12,311 nt of DNA from Patescibacteria group bacterium. GTDB lineage: Bacteria > Patescibacteriota > Dojkabacteria > SC72. Within the stretch, counting starts at the first letter, position 1. Each line of letters opens with the position of its first letter. Below, one piece after another: positions 5,232-12,311 of this stretch. The notes beneath the pieces were generated by a model. That model saw nothing but the letters and a program-made list of their open reading frames with translations. It was not told the DNA's origin and made no database searches. The stretch spans positions 1-12,311 of the forward strand of contig JAHISI010000073.1 in NCBI GenBank assembly GCA_018818345.1, in the 5' to 3' direction. The position numbers were made by a program, and so were the translations under genes.

Positions 5232-8200
5232 ATGTTTACTCATCTACATTTACATACAGAGTACTCTTTGTTGGACGCTACGATTAGAATTCCAGCACTG
5301 ATTGAAAAACTCCAAGCATCAGGTATGACCTCTTGTGCTATCACGGACCATGGGAATATGTATGGGGCATTCAAATTCAAGAACGCTATGACTGAAGCTG
5401 GGCTTAAACCTATCATTGGCTGTGAAATATATGTTGCCCCTAGGGGTATGGATTTAAAGGAATTCGGTATAGATAACAAATACAACCATTTGATTCTTCT
5501 AGCTAAAAATCTAGAGGGATACAAGAATCTGATGAAGATAGTATCTATTGCACATATGGATGGCTTCTATTACAAGCCTCGAATTGATTTTGAAACTCTT
5601 TCAAAATATTCTGCCGATTTAGTTTGTACGTCAGCATGTTTAGCGGGTCCTGTTTCAAGACCCTTGCTTGAGAGTAACTACAACCTTGCGTTAGAAACCG
5701 CACAAAAATATGCAGAAGCATTTAAGGACAATTTCTATATAGAAATTCAACGCAATGGCATGGAAGAACAGGAGAAGGTTAATGAAGGATTAATAAAAAT
5801 TTCTAAAGAACTAAATCTGCCATTGGTTGCAACTTGTGATTCTCATTACTTGAATAAGGAAGATGCGGCAATACAGGAAATTTTATGGTGTATTAGTGAT
5901 GGAACCTCGATGGATGATCCTAAGAAGCGTACTATGCCAACAAATGAATTCTATGTCAAAACTCCTGATGAAATGAATGAGCTATTTAAGGATATCCCTG
6001 AAGCCGTTGAAAATACACAGAAAATATCCGATATGATTGAAGAATATGATTTGTCCTTTGGTAGGATTGAACCTAGATTCTTAGATTTACCTGAGGGACA
6101 CACGACGGCTTCATATTTAAAAGAGCTTTCATATAATGGAGCCAAGGAGAAATATGGTGAAATGACCGATGAGTTAAAAGAGCGTCTTGATTATGAGTTA
6201 AAGGTAATTGGTGACAAAGGATACAATGACTATTTCCTCGTTGTGCGTGACTTTGTAACATTCTGCAGAAATGCGGGCATTGTAGTGGGCATGAGAGGCT
6301 CTGGATGTGGTTCTGTTGTAGCATATTCAATTGATATTACAAATATTGAGCCAATTGGTTGGGAATTGTATTTTGAAAGATTCTTGAATCCTGAAAGAGA
6401 ATCTCCTCCTGATTTTGATATTGATATTGCAGATAAACGTAGGGATGAACTTATCCAGTACACCATTGAGAAATATGGAGCTGATAATGTTAAACAGATT
6501 GGGACATTTAGTAAACTCCAAACAAGACAAGCTATAAAGGATGTTGGAAGAGTTTTAGGAATTGATTTAGCTATAACTAACAAATTAGCAAAAATGGTTG
6601 AGATAGTTTTTGGTAAGGCTAAGGATATGGACTATATGATTGAGCATAATCCAGAATTTGCTGAACTCATAAATTCTTCTGAACAAACACTTAAACTTAA
6701 GGAAATTGTTAAAAAGGTTTCAGGGATTGCTAGAGGTACATCAACCCATGCCTGTGGTGTTATAGTTGCTCCTGAAGCAGTTGTAAACTTCTGCCCAATA
6801 CAAAGAGACTCACATGGTGGAGGCATTGGGATGACACAATATGAAATGGCTGATGCAGAGGCTACGGGGTTAATGAAATTTGACTTCCTTGGTTTGAGAA
6901 ATCTTAATGTAATAGGGGAAGCTATTACTAAAATTGAAGTTAATACGGGTGATAAGCTTAATTTGAGAACACTAGATAAACAAGATTCTGCCTCATTTAA
7001 AATAATGCAGCAAGGGCACACAGTTGGTATTTTTCAAATGGAAAGTGAAGGCATGAAGCGTGTAGTCAAATCTGTACATCCCGAAAGCTTGGAGGATGTC
7101 TGCTATATATTAGCAGCCTATCGTCCTGGTCCTATGCAGTTTATCTCGGAGTATGTCGCAGTAAAAAATGGAAAGAAGAAAGTTGAATATATATTCCCAG
7201 AATTAGAGCCAATTCTTTGTGTTACCAATGGTGTCATAACCTACCAGGAGCATATCATGAGTATTGTAAAAGAAATTGGAGGCTATACCATGGGTAATGC
7301 GGCTGCGTTGATGAAACTGATGAGTAAGAAAAAGTTCGACAAGGTTGAACACGAAAAGCCAATATTCATGGAAGGCGCTATGAAGAAAGGATTTGATGAA
7401 ACCAAACTCAATGAACTTTGGGAGAAATTGCTTTTGTTTGCAAACTACGGTTTTAATAAAGCGCATAGTGCCTCGTATGCTACTGTTTCCTACTGGACTG
7501 CATATCTTAAAGCGCACTACCCATTAGAATTCATGGCAGCCCTTTTAGAAGGAGACCTAGACAATTTTGATAGAGTCATAATTGATCTTGATGAATGTGA
7601 GAGATTGGATATTGATGTGCTTCCACCCACCATTAATGAAAGCAACTATTACTTTAAAGTGGAAGGAGAGCATTCAATTAGGTTTGGATTGGGAGGTATA
7701 AAAAATGTAGGAGAAGATATTGTTAAAAGTGTCGTAGAAGAAAGGAAAGCTAACGGTCCCTATCAACATCTTGATGATTTTGTGCATAGGCTTTTTCAAT
7801 CAGTTACCAAACGTTCCATTGAATATCTAATAATGGCAGGAACTATGGATTCTTTTGGAGACAGAAATGCGTTACTCCAACTAGTACCGAATATATACGA
7901 AAAGGAAAAGGTTAGAAACAAATCTCTTGCTTTAGGGCAGATAGATATTTTTTCTTTAGATCAGGATCCATCAAAGAAAGAGGAAGCTGTTGGGATGACG
8001 CCACTTCCCAATATTGAAAAAACTCCTGTATCGCAGGCATTAACATGGGAAAAAGAGCTCCTAGGTTTGTATTTCTCTAGTCACCCACTAGACGCTTTTC
8101 AGGAATTCTTTGAAAGTAAAAATGTAATATCCATTCGTGAGGCTCTAGAAACCAAAAAGAACAACGAGATAGTTATTCTTGGAGTTATGGTAGACAAGAT

Positions 8201-8627
8201 AAGGAAGATTTCTACAAAGAAGGGAGATATGATGGCATTTTTAACGGTTGAGGATAAATCTGCAACTTCTGATGCTATTGTATTTCCACGTACGTACCAA
8301 GAGCTTAAGGATACCTTAGTAGAAAACAAGCCTATGCTTTTAGCAGGAAAAATAAGTGTGAAGGAAGGGGACAAAAGTATTATAGTTGAAAAGGCAAAAT
8401 ATATTGACGAAGAAAAGTGTAAGTCAGATTTCGAGGGAGTTACATTTAGAATTAAGCCAATTCATACGGAAGAAGAGATTGCCCAATTAAAAGCATTTAT
8501 ATCTAGTTTCGAGGGTGATCTTGCTGTAAAAATTATCGTTGATAATGGGGAGAGTAAAAAGACTGTTATGTTGGCTAAGAAGATTCCCATGAATGAAGAA
8601 ACAAAGAAATGGCTAAGGAAGTTCTAG
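5232..8627 (+). CDS. dnaE: DNA polymerase III alpha subunit (replicative polymerase) with intact PHP domain
   Basis: A 1131-residue protein, close to the usual DnaE length (about 1160 in E. coli). Residues 1-205 are the PHP domain. All nine metal-ligand positions known from active PHP domains are kept: H6, H8, D15, H40, E65, H86, C136, D203 and H205. This suggests built-in 3'-5' proofreading, unlike the degenerate PHP of E. coli. The polymerase centre follows: PDFDIDIAD with D394 and D396, and KFDFLGLRNL with D551 as the third aspartate. AYRPGPM and FNKAHSASYATVSYW blocks come next. About 780-870 is the helix-hairpin-helix region and about 977-1055 an OB fold (ILGVMVDKIRKISTKKGD). It is DnaE1-type, without the PolC exonuclease insert. 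The ATG at 5232 opens directly on the PHP sequence and has an upstream Shine-Dalgarno. uvrC follows after 15 bases. Confidence 0.97.
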   Translation: MFTHLHLHTEYSLLDATIRIPALIEKLQASGMTSCAITDHGNMYGAFKFKNAMTEAGLKPIIGCEIYVAPRGMDLKEFGIDNKYNHLILLAKNLEGYKNLMKIVSIAHMDGFYYKPRIDFETLSKYSADLVCTSACLAGPVSRPLLESNYNLALETAQKYAEAFKDNFYIEIQRNGMEEQEKVNEGLIKISKELNLPLVATCDSHYLNKEDAAIQEILWCISDGTSMDDPKKRTMPTNEFYVKTPDEMNELFKDIPEAVENTQKISDMIEEYDLSFGRIEPRFLDLPEGHTTASYLKELSYNGAKEKYGEMTDELKERLDYELKVIGDKGYNDYFLVVRDFVTFCRNAGIVVGMRGSGCGSVVAYSIDITNIEPIGWELYFERFLNPERESPPDFDIDIADKRRDELIQYTIEKYGADNVKQIGTFSKLQTRQAIKDVGRVLGIDLAITNKLAKMVEIVFGKAKDMDYMIEHNPEFAELINSSEQTLKLKEIVKKVSGIARGTSTHACGVIVAPEAVVNFCPIQRDSHGGGIGMTQYEMADAEATGLMKFDFLGLRNLNVIGEAITKIEVNTGDKLNLRTLDKQDSASFKIMQQGHTVGIFQMESEGMKRVVKSVHPESLEDVCYILAAYRPGPMQFISEYVAVKNGKKKVEYIFPELEPILCVTNGVITYQEHIMSIVKEIGGYTMGNAAALMKLMSKKKFDKVEHEKPIFMEGAMKKGFDETKLNELWEKLLLFANYGFNKAHSASYATVSYWTAYLKAHYPLEFMAALLEGDLDNFDRVIIDLDECERLDIDVLPPTINESNYYFKVEGEHSIRFGLGGIKNVGEDIVKSVVEERKANGPYQHLDDFVHRLFQSVTKRSIEYLIMAGTMDSFGDRNALLQLVPNIYEKEKVRNKSLALGQIDIFSLDQDPSKKEEAVGMTPLPNIEKTPVSQALTWEKELLGLYFSSHPLDAFQEFFESKNVISIREALETKKNNEIVILGVMVDKIRKISTKKGDMMAFLTVEDKSATSDAIVFPRTYQELKDTLVENKPMLLAGKISVKEGDKSIIVEKAKYIDEEKCKSDFEGVTFRIKPIHTEEEIAQLKAFISSFEGDLAVKIIVDNGESKKTVMLAKKIPMNEETKKWLRKF

Positions 8628-8636
8628 TGGTATAAT
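8628..8636 (+). promoter_or_regulatory. Extended -10 promoter of uvrC, leaderless start
   Basis: TGG-TATAAT is a perfect -10 with the TGn extension. It begins on the base after the dnaE stop codon and ends six bases before the uvrC ATG, so the transcript should begin at the ATG. No -35 match is seen at 17 bases (8608-8613 is AATGGC), which is acceptable for an extended -10 promoter. uvrC therefore probably has its own promoter even though it follows dnaE closely. Confidence 0.7.
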
Positions 8637-8642
8637 GTACCC

Positions 8643-10106
8643 ATGAATGAAGCTATACAATCAAAATTAGAAGTACTCCCACATAAACCAGGTATATACA
8701 GATTCCTAGATAAAACAGGAACCATACTCTACATCGGAAAAGCCATCAACCTCTACAATCGTGTAAGGTCTTACTTCAACAGCGACCTATACGACAGACC
8801 AAGAATCAAACAGATGATGCCATTGGTAGTAGATCTAGAAGTCATAGAAACCAATAATGAAATAGAATCATTGGTATTAGAATCTGCACTCATAAAGAAA
8901 TATAACCCCTTGTATAATACCGATCTAAAAGATGATAAATCATACGCATGGATATATGTATCTACTAAGGACAAATTCCCAACAGTAAAAATTGTTCGAA
9001 CCCTTAATGAAAAAGAATACAAAAAAGGAGAACTCTTTGGTCCATATCCAAGTGGATTGGCTACTAAAAGGATATTTACATACCTTCGAAAGCTATACCC
9101 ATTCTGTAACTGTTGCCAAGAAAATTCAAAAGAATCATTGTATTACTTCTTAGGGCTTTGCCCTGGACCATACCAAGGCCATATCACTGAAAAAGATTAC
9201 AGAAAGAATATTAATGAAATTATAAAATTCCTTAAGGGCCGAAAGAAGGGTCAAATACAACAATTAGAAAAGGAGATGAGAACATATTCTTCCGAGAAAC
9301 AGTATGAGAAAGCTGCAAAACTAAGAGACAGAATTAATGATCTTAAATACCTTGGCGAGAAGATCGAATTTACATACTTTGACACTGAAGAAGATTACAA
9401 AACCAGAAGAAAAAATACGTTAAAAAAGAATTTTGATGGGTTAAGAATTGAGTTAGGTATTGAAGATCTAAATCGCATTGAATGCTACGACATCTCCAAT
9501 ATTCAAGGTAAAGAAGCGTATGGCTCTATGGTGGTTGCTCAGGACGGGGAGATAAAACGAAATGAGTATAGGATATTTAAAATTAGATCAATGGATACCC
9601 CAAATGACCCTGCAATGTTAACAGAGGTATTGACCAGAAGATTTGCTAACAAGGAATTTAACATTTTTCCTGATATCGTTCTTATAGACGGTGGCAAGTC
9701 GCAACTAGGTGTTGTTAAAAAAGCTATTCCTGATGGTATATTCATACTTGGTATCTCTAAAGGTAAGAGACACAAACGAAAGGGTGGAAGGCTACTGGAT
9801 GAGTTCTGGGGTATGTATGGAGATGATATTCAGCAATTAGATATCCAGAGTAAAAGTATATTGATTGATTTAAGAGATGAGGCACATAGGTTTGCAATAT
9901 TACATCACAGAAAATCAAGATCTAAGGCTAGCCAAGCGTCACAATTAGAAATGATACCTGGGGTAGGGAAGATTAGGAGAAAAGCTCTGATGAATGCCTT
10001 TGGGAGTGTTGAAAACATTATGAAGAGTAATGATGAGGAGTTAGAAAAGATCCTAGGAAACAAAAAGGTGGCAGAAGAAGTGGTAAAACATTTTAGAATC
10101 TCTTAG
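8643..10106 (+). CDS. uvrC: Excinuclease ABC subunit C (shortened UvrC)
   Basis: This is the nuclease of UvrABC nucleotide excision repair, which makes both cuts around a lesion after UvrB recruitment. Residues 10-95 form the GIY-YIG domain for the 3' cut (KPGIYRF, ILYIGKA, R40/R42, E80 in LVLESALIKKYNPLYN). Residues 205-240 are the UVR motif that binds UvrB (YEKAAKLRDRINDL). Residues 275-425 are the RNase H-like domain for the 5' cut (D283 in CYDISNIQG, D349 in LIDGGKSQL, RDEAHRFAILHHRK). Residues 432-487 are the helix-hairpin-helix DNA-binding end (MIPGVGKIRRKALMNAFGS). At 487 residues it is about 120 shorter than E. coli UvrC, the loss lying between UVR and RNase H. The Fe-S cysteine pattern is incomplete (C157 and C173 kept, S165 and Y177 substituted). 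Its end overlaps the convergent gene by 14 bases. Confidence 0.95.
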   Translation: MNEAIQSKLEVLPHKPGIYRFLDKTGTILYIGKAINLYNRVRSYFNSDLYDRPRIKQMMPLVVDLEVIETNNEIESLVLESALIKKYNPLYNTDLKDDKSYAWIYVSTKDKFPTVKIVRTLNEKEYKKGELFGPYPSGLATKRIFTYLRKLYPFCNCCQENSKESLYYFLGLCPGPYQGHITEKDYRKNINEIIKFLKGRKKGQIQQLEKEMRTYSSEKQYEKAAKLRDRINDLKYLGEKIEFTYFDTEEDYKTRRKNTLKKNFDGLRIELGIEDLNRIECYDISNIQGKEAYGSMVVAQDGEIKRNEYRIFKIRSMDTPNDPAMLTEVLTRRFANKEFNIFPDIVLIDGGKSQLGVVKKAIPDGIFILGISKGKRHKRKGGRLLDEFWGMYGDDIQQLDIQSKSILIDLRDEAHRFAILHHRKSRSKASQASQLEMIPGVGKIRRKALMNAFGSVENIMKSNDEELEKILGNKKVAEEVVKHFRIS

Positions 10107-11196
10107 TGTCCTGTGGTGCTATATTTTCCAATATATAGTCAAAAAATGGGTTCTTTGTAACATTAGAATCCAATACATATACAATGTCATTGTAACTATC
10201 AGGTATTACTGCTACTTCTCTATCTTCGGTATTACTTCCAATTATTCCTCGTATGGCAGTACCAAGGTTGGTTGATATTACATATGTATTAATAACCCCC
10301 CACCTTTCATCTGAAGTACTGTTTAGTAATTTTACGTAGTCATTTAAAGCATAGTCCAAGGCTCTGGTATTAGCTTTGTCCATTGGTACGAGGTTTAACT
10401 GTTCTTCTGCTCCAATCTTAGTTATTGATACTTGTTGAAGTGTGCTGTCATATGCTGAAGCTTTGTACGATATGATATATTCCTTTGGTACTTTCAATAT
10501 CCATGGGAAATCAGGAAGTAGATCTTGGGATTCATCATCAGTTAAGAGTATTTCCATATCTGTGCTTTGTTGAACTCTTTCGGCCAGCCCGCTTTGAGCT
10601 TCTGTTACAGTTACGGTCTCATACCATACATCTCTAAATTTAGAATATATTCTTAATCCTATGTTTTCCTTTGTCCAATATTGTCCATATTCCTTGTCTG
10701 GGGCTTCCATAGATACCATTTGTACGAACTGCCATCCGAGTGTAGGAAGCTTCTCATTGTAATATTCAAATGCATCGTCTATGTTTGTATTGTTTGGTAA
10801 TCTGTATGCAGAGTCCCCATTACTTAGAAAGTTTTTAACAGAATCTTGGTCTAGGCTGCTTTGGAATATGAAGGTTGTGTCAGGATAGGTTGGGATATGT
10901 TCCAAGCCAATTACATATATGGTGGTCTGTTCTCTTTCCTGGTTTCTAAGATTATTTATGAACATTACTGAGAAATATCCTACAACAAGTAGTAAACAAA
11001 CTAAGAAGAAGTATATTGAGAATTTTGGTATTCGAATAGGGGTTCTTCTCTTGCTTTTCCCTCCTGTTTTGTGTTTTATTTTGTTAAATATATTTGGTTT
11101 TGATGTTCTAAGGGGTTTGGTTGTTGATGGCTTTTTAGGCATAAATACTCTAGCTTCCTTTCTAAAGGTTGTTTTCTTTGGTTTCCTTAGGTTCAT
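10093..11196 (-). CDS. Single-pass membrane protein of unknown function with a large extracytoplasmic domain
   Basis: A 367-residue protein from the ATG at 11196. The open frame continues to an ATG at 11313, but that would be coded by the antisense of tRNA-Gln. The TATAAT seven bases before 11196 instead marks a leaderless start like those of neighbouring genes. Residues 1-56 are strikingly basic (many Lys, Arg, Thr, Pro) and should be cytoplasmic; nucleic-acid binding is conceivable but not shown. Residues 58-80 are a transmembrane helix (SIYFFLVCLLLVVGYFSVMF). The remainder is outside. The segment IDDAFEYYNEKLPTLGWQFV resembles a pattern (fY-x4-L-x3-GW) seen in various bacterial lipoproteins after a loop with Pro. 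A second region with WILKVPKEYIISYKAS and a central Ala/Leu helix follows. I see no catalytic motif. It ends tail to tail with uvrC and is divergent from the tRNA. Confidence 0.75.
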   Translation of the reverse strand: MNLRKPKKTTFRKEARVFMPKKPSTTKPLRTSKPNIFNKIKHKTGGKSKRRTPIRIPKFSIYFFLVCLLLVVGYFSVMFINNLRNQEREQTTIYVIGLEHIPTYPDTTFIFQSSLDQDSVKNFLSNGDSAYRLPNNTNIDDAFEYYNEKLPTLGWQFVQMVSMEAPDKEYGQYWTKENIGLRIYSKFRDVWYETVTVTEAQSGLAERVQQSTDMEILLTDDESQDLLPDFPWILKVPKEYIISYKASAYDSTLQQVSITKIGAEEQLNLVPMDKANTRALDYALNDYVKLLNSTSDERWGVINTYVISTNLGTAIRGIIGSNTEDREVAVIPDSYNDIVYVLDSNVTKNPFFDYILENIAPQDTKRF

Positions 11197-11203
11197 AGTT
11201 TCC

Positions 11204-11209
11204 ATTATA
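11204..11209 (-). promoter_or_regulatory. -10 element fixing a leaderless start at 11196
   Basis: On the minus strand, a consensus TATAAT is followed by seven bases (GGAAACT) and the ATG at 11196. The spacing equals that before the cupin and lysozyme-like genes. An ATG at 11205 overlaps the hexamer itself and is therefore an unlikely start. Confidence 0.6.
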
Positions 11210-11246
11210 TATGGTTTAGGAGTTACAAGTATAGATATTTTTGTAG

Positions 11247-11252
11247 TATAAT
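11247..11252 (+). promoter_or_regulatory. -10 element of the tRNA-Gln promoter
   Basis: A consensus TATAAT lies 12 bases before the first tRNA base, which puts the transcription start about six bases upstream of the mature 5' end. TTACAA at 11223-11228 (18-base spacer) is a weak -35 candidate. It is divergent from the promoter at 11204-11209. Confidence 0.6.
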
Positions 11253-11264
11253 CTCCATGTTTGA

Positions 11265-11335
11265 TGCGGGATCGTCTAATGGTAGGACATTGGCCTTTGA
11301 AGCCAAGTATCATAGTTCGAATCTATGTCCCGCAA
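11265..11335 (+). tRNA. tRNA-Gln, anticodon UUG
   Basis: The full cloverleaf can be drawn. The acceptor TGCGGGA (11265-11271) pairs with TCCCGCA (11328-11334). The D stem GTCT pairs with GGAC around a loop containing GG. The anticodon stem TTGGC/GCCAA encloses CTTTGAA, so the anticodon is TTG. The variable loop has four bases. The T stem CATAG/CTATG encloses TTCGAAT. The discriminator is A at 11335. The U1-A72 first pair is typical of tRNA-Gln. The CCA end is not encoded (ATAT... follows), so a CCA-adding enzyme is needed. A small protein gene begins only 10 bases downstream. Confidence 0.96.
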
Positions 11336-11345
11336 TATTTACAAA

Positions 11346-11694
11346 ATGGATACAAATAATTCTGAAAAAACAGAAGTTACCGTGAATCAAGATGTAGGGT
11401 TGTCCCCAGAAGATCATGGGATCCTTAATCACCCGGTTTGTGCAATTACACAGGAAGAATTTGTTCAGGGTACTATAGAAAAAAAATAAAGTAATTGATA
11501 GTATACGTGAGAAATATGCCTTATCTCCATTAGCTTTGGAGCAGATAGACATCTATGATGGAAGAACGGAATATAATCAAAAAGTGCGAGAGTTTGTGCT
11601 CGCGTTAAAATCGGGGGACACGAGAAAACAAGAGGAATTAGAACTATGGTTTAAAGAACATTATCCATTAACAACGGAAAGATATAAGATTTAG
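11346..11694 (+). CDS. Small gene split by a frameshift at an A8 run; function unknown
   Basis: An ATG at 11346 opens a 47-codon frame (MDTNNSEKTEVTVNQDVGLS..., stop TAA at 11487). Immediately after, the +1 frame is open from 11479 to a TAG at 11692-11694. It has protein-like composition (ALSPLALEQIDIYDGRTEYN, QEELELWFKEHYPLTTERYK) but no ATG, GTG or TTG near its beginning. Removing one A from the A8 run at 11479-11486 joins both parts into one acidic, soluble 115-residue protein reading ...GTIEKNKVIDSIREKYALSP. The options are transcriptional slippage or +1 frameshifting at the run, a homopolymer error in the assembly, or a recent pseudogene. I recognise no family. There is no Shine-Dalgarno and no nearby -10. 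It starts 10 bases after tRNA-Gln, so it is probably released from the tRNA transcript by 3' processing. Confidence 0.55.
11479..11486 (+). other. A8 homopolymer at the frame junction
   Basis: Eight consecutive A follow GAA's first base and precede TAAAG. It is the only place where the two open halves of the 11346-11694 gene can be joined by a one-base change. It is a classic site both for polymerase slippage and for sequencing indels. Confidence 0.6.
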
Positions 11695-11701
11695 GTCTTA
11701 T
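11684..11701. terminator. Weak AT-rich hairpin spanning two convergent stop codons
   Basis: ATAAGA (11684-11689) and TCTTAT (11696-11701) form a perfect 6-bp inverted repeat around a 6-base loop. It contains the TAG of the small plus-strand gene and the TAA of the exchanger gene. There is no strong T-run on either side and the stem has only one G-C pair, so it would be a poor intrinsic terminator. Its placement at the convergent junction is the only argument for function. Confidence 0.25.
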
Positions 11702-12311
11702 CTATAAAACAAATACAATATCAACACCATATACGATATTAATATAAACAAACCCTCTTTCTTACTAATATAGAATTTCTTTCCAATTAAAGCAGCTACT
11801 ACCAACGCCAAGTTATACAAAACCAATACAACTAATTCATAGATATAATCATTAAAAGGAAGAGTAGTAACAAAAGAAGAAATACCAATAACAAAGAACA
11901 AATTAAAGAAATTAGAACCAATAATATTACCCAAACTCAAAGCAGATTTACCCTTTTTAAGAGCAACAACTGAAACGATCAACTCAGGTAATGAAGAACC
12001 AATAGCTAGTATTGTAAATCCTGCAAAACCCTCTGAAATATGTAATAACCCAGCGAGATCAATAGCAGAACCAACTGCAAATTTCCCACCACCTGCAATT
12101 AATCCAATACTTAGAACAATTAATAACGGATGAATTTTAGTATGAGTTGGAGCGCTATCCATACCCTTACTTTTTTCTCTAAAATATACGAGTATAAAAT
12201 ATGCAGCAAATATTACTAACAGAACTAACCCTGCAATCCAATTAATCTGTCCGTTAGTGAAATAAAGAATAACGAGAAATATAACTACACTAAGTACCGA
12301 GAGTGGAATAT
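11698..12311 (-). CDS. CaCA-family Na+(or H+)/Ca2+ exchanger, C-terminal part (cut by window edge)
   Basis: About 203 residues are visible. The frame is open to the window edge, so the N-terminal half, with the first alpha-repeat, lies outside. An internal ATG at 12162 is not the start, since a hydrophobic helix-rich frame continues upstream of it (FAAYFILVYFREKSKG before that Met). Counting from 12162, the second alpha-repeat is at about 22-95: the GGGKFAVGSA helix, then GFTILAIGSSLPELIVS with E60 as the expected cation-binding glutamate, then LSLGNIIGSNFFNL. Three more hydrophobic helices follow to the end. This is the signature of integral membrane exchangers that expel Ca2+ against Na+ or H+ (YrbG/CaxA-like). 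The coupling ion cannot be told from sequence. It is convergent with the frameshifted small gene, with three bases between their stops. Confidence 0.93.
   Translation of the reverse strand, partial: IPLSVLSVVIFLVILYFTNGQINWIAGLVLLVIFAAYFILVYFREKSKGMDSAPTHTKIHPLLIVLSIGLIAGGGKFAVGSAIDLAGLLHISEGFAGFTILAIGSSLPELIVSVVALKKGKSALSLGNIIGSNFFNLFFVIGISSFVTTLPFNDYIYELVVLVLYNLALVVAALIGKKFYISKKEGLFILISYMVLILYLFYR

Noticed and set aside
6230..6583. 117-residue minus-strand open frame inside dnaE
   Set aside because: It is a shadow of the strongly conserved polymerase catalytic region.
11196..11313. Longer version of the minus-strand membrane protein starting at 11313
   Set aside because: The added 39 codons are antisense to tRNA-Gln and cross the promoter region. 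The TATAAT at 11204-11209 supports the ATG at 11196.
1..12311. UGA recoded to Gly, as in some CPR lineages
   Set aside because: TGA ends the gene at 324-326 and the HEPN-like gene at 1164-1166 within sensible overlaps, and there are no in-frame TGAs inside the long genes.
1..12311. CRISPR arrays, insertion sequences, long direct repeats
   Set aside because: No regularly spaced repeats, transposase motifs or terminal inverted repeats were seen on either strand.

Overview
This is an AT-rich, very gene-dense bacterial segment. Standard stop codons are used, and TGA is a real stop at 324-326 and 1164-1166. The combination points to the Candidate Phyla Radiation (Patescibacteria): a shortened UvrC, a one-repeat YggT protein, a CPR-style membrane-anchored lysozyme-like protein, a membrane-anchored HEPN-like protein, a tRNA without encoded CCA, and almost no intergenic DNA. 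The phylum-level placement is inference from family recollection; no rRNA is present to test it.

Layout. 1-526 (+): the 3' end of an unrecognised coiled-coil gene, coupled by an ATGA overlap to a small XRE-type regulator. 523-4159 (-): a four-gene run read from right to left. It holds a phosphoglucose-isomerase-like cupin without a single histidine, a secreted membrane-anchored transglutaminase-fold protein without its catalytic Cys and His, a small membrane-anchored protein with a HEPN-type R-x4-H motif, and a second secreted anchored protein sharing sequence signatures with the transglutaminase-fold protein. 4184-5196 (-): YggT-family protein and a membrane-anchored lysozyme/transglycosylase-like protein. 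5232-10106 (+): dnaE (replicative polymerase with an apparently intact PHP domain) and uvrC. 10093-11196 (-): a single-pass membrane protein of unknown function. 11265-11335 (+): tRNA-Gln(UUG), followed 10 bases later by a small gene split by a frameshift at an A8 run. 11698-12311 (-): the C-terminal part of a CaCA-family cation/Ca2+ exchanger, running off the window.

Regulation. At least four protein genes (3425-4159, 4474-5196, uvrC, 10093-11196) have a -10 hexamer (TATAAT or TATACT) ending only 6-7 bases before the ATG. This predicts leaderless mRNAs. Shine-Dalgarno sequences are nearly absent; dnaE is the main exception. Convergent genes abut or overlap tail to tail, leaving no room for ordinary terminators.

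The most interesting part is the overlapping set 523-3471. Two extracytoplasmic proteins built on related beta-rich domains, one with a dead transglutaminase fold, are encoded with a membrane-anchored cytoplasmic HEPN-like protein. The arrangement suggests a cell-surface complex with a cytoplasmic output, but its function is unknown.
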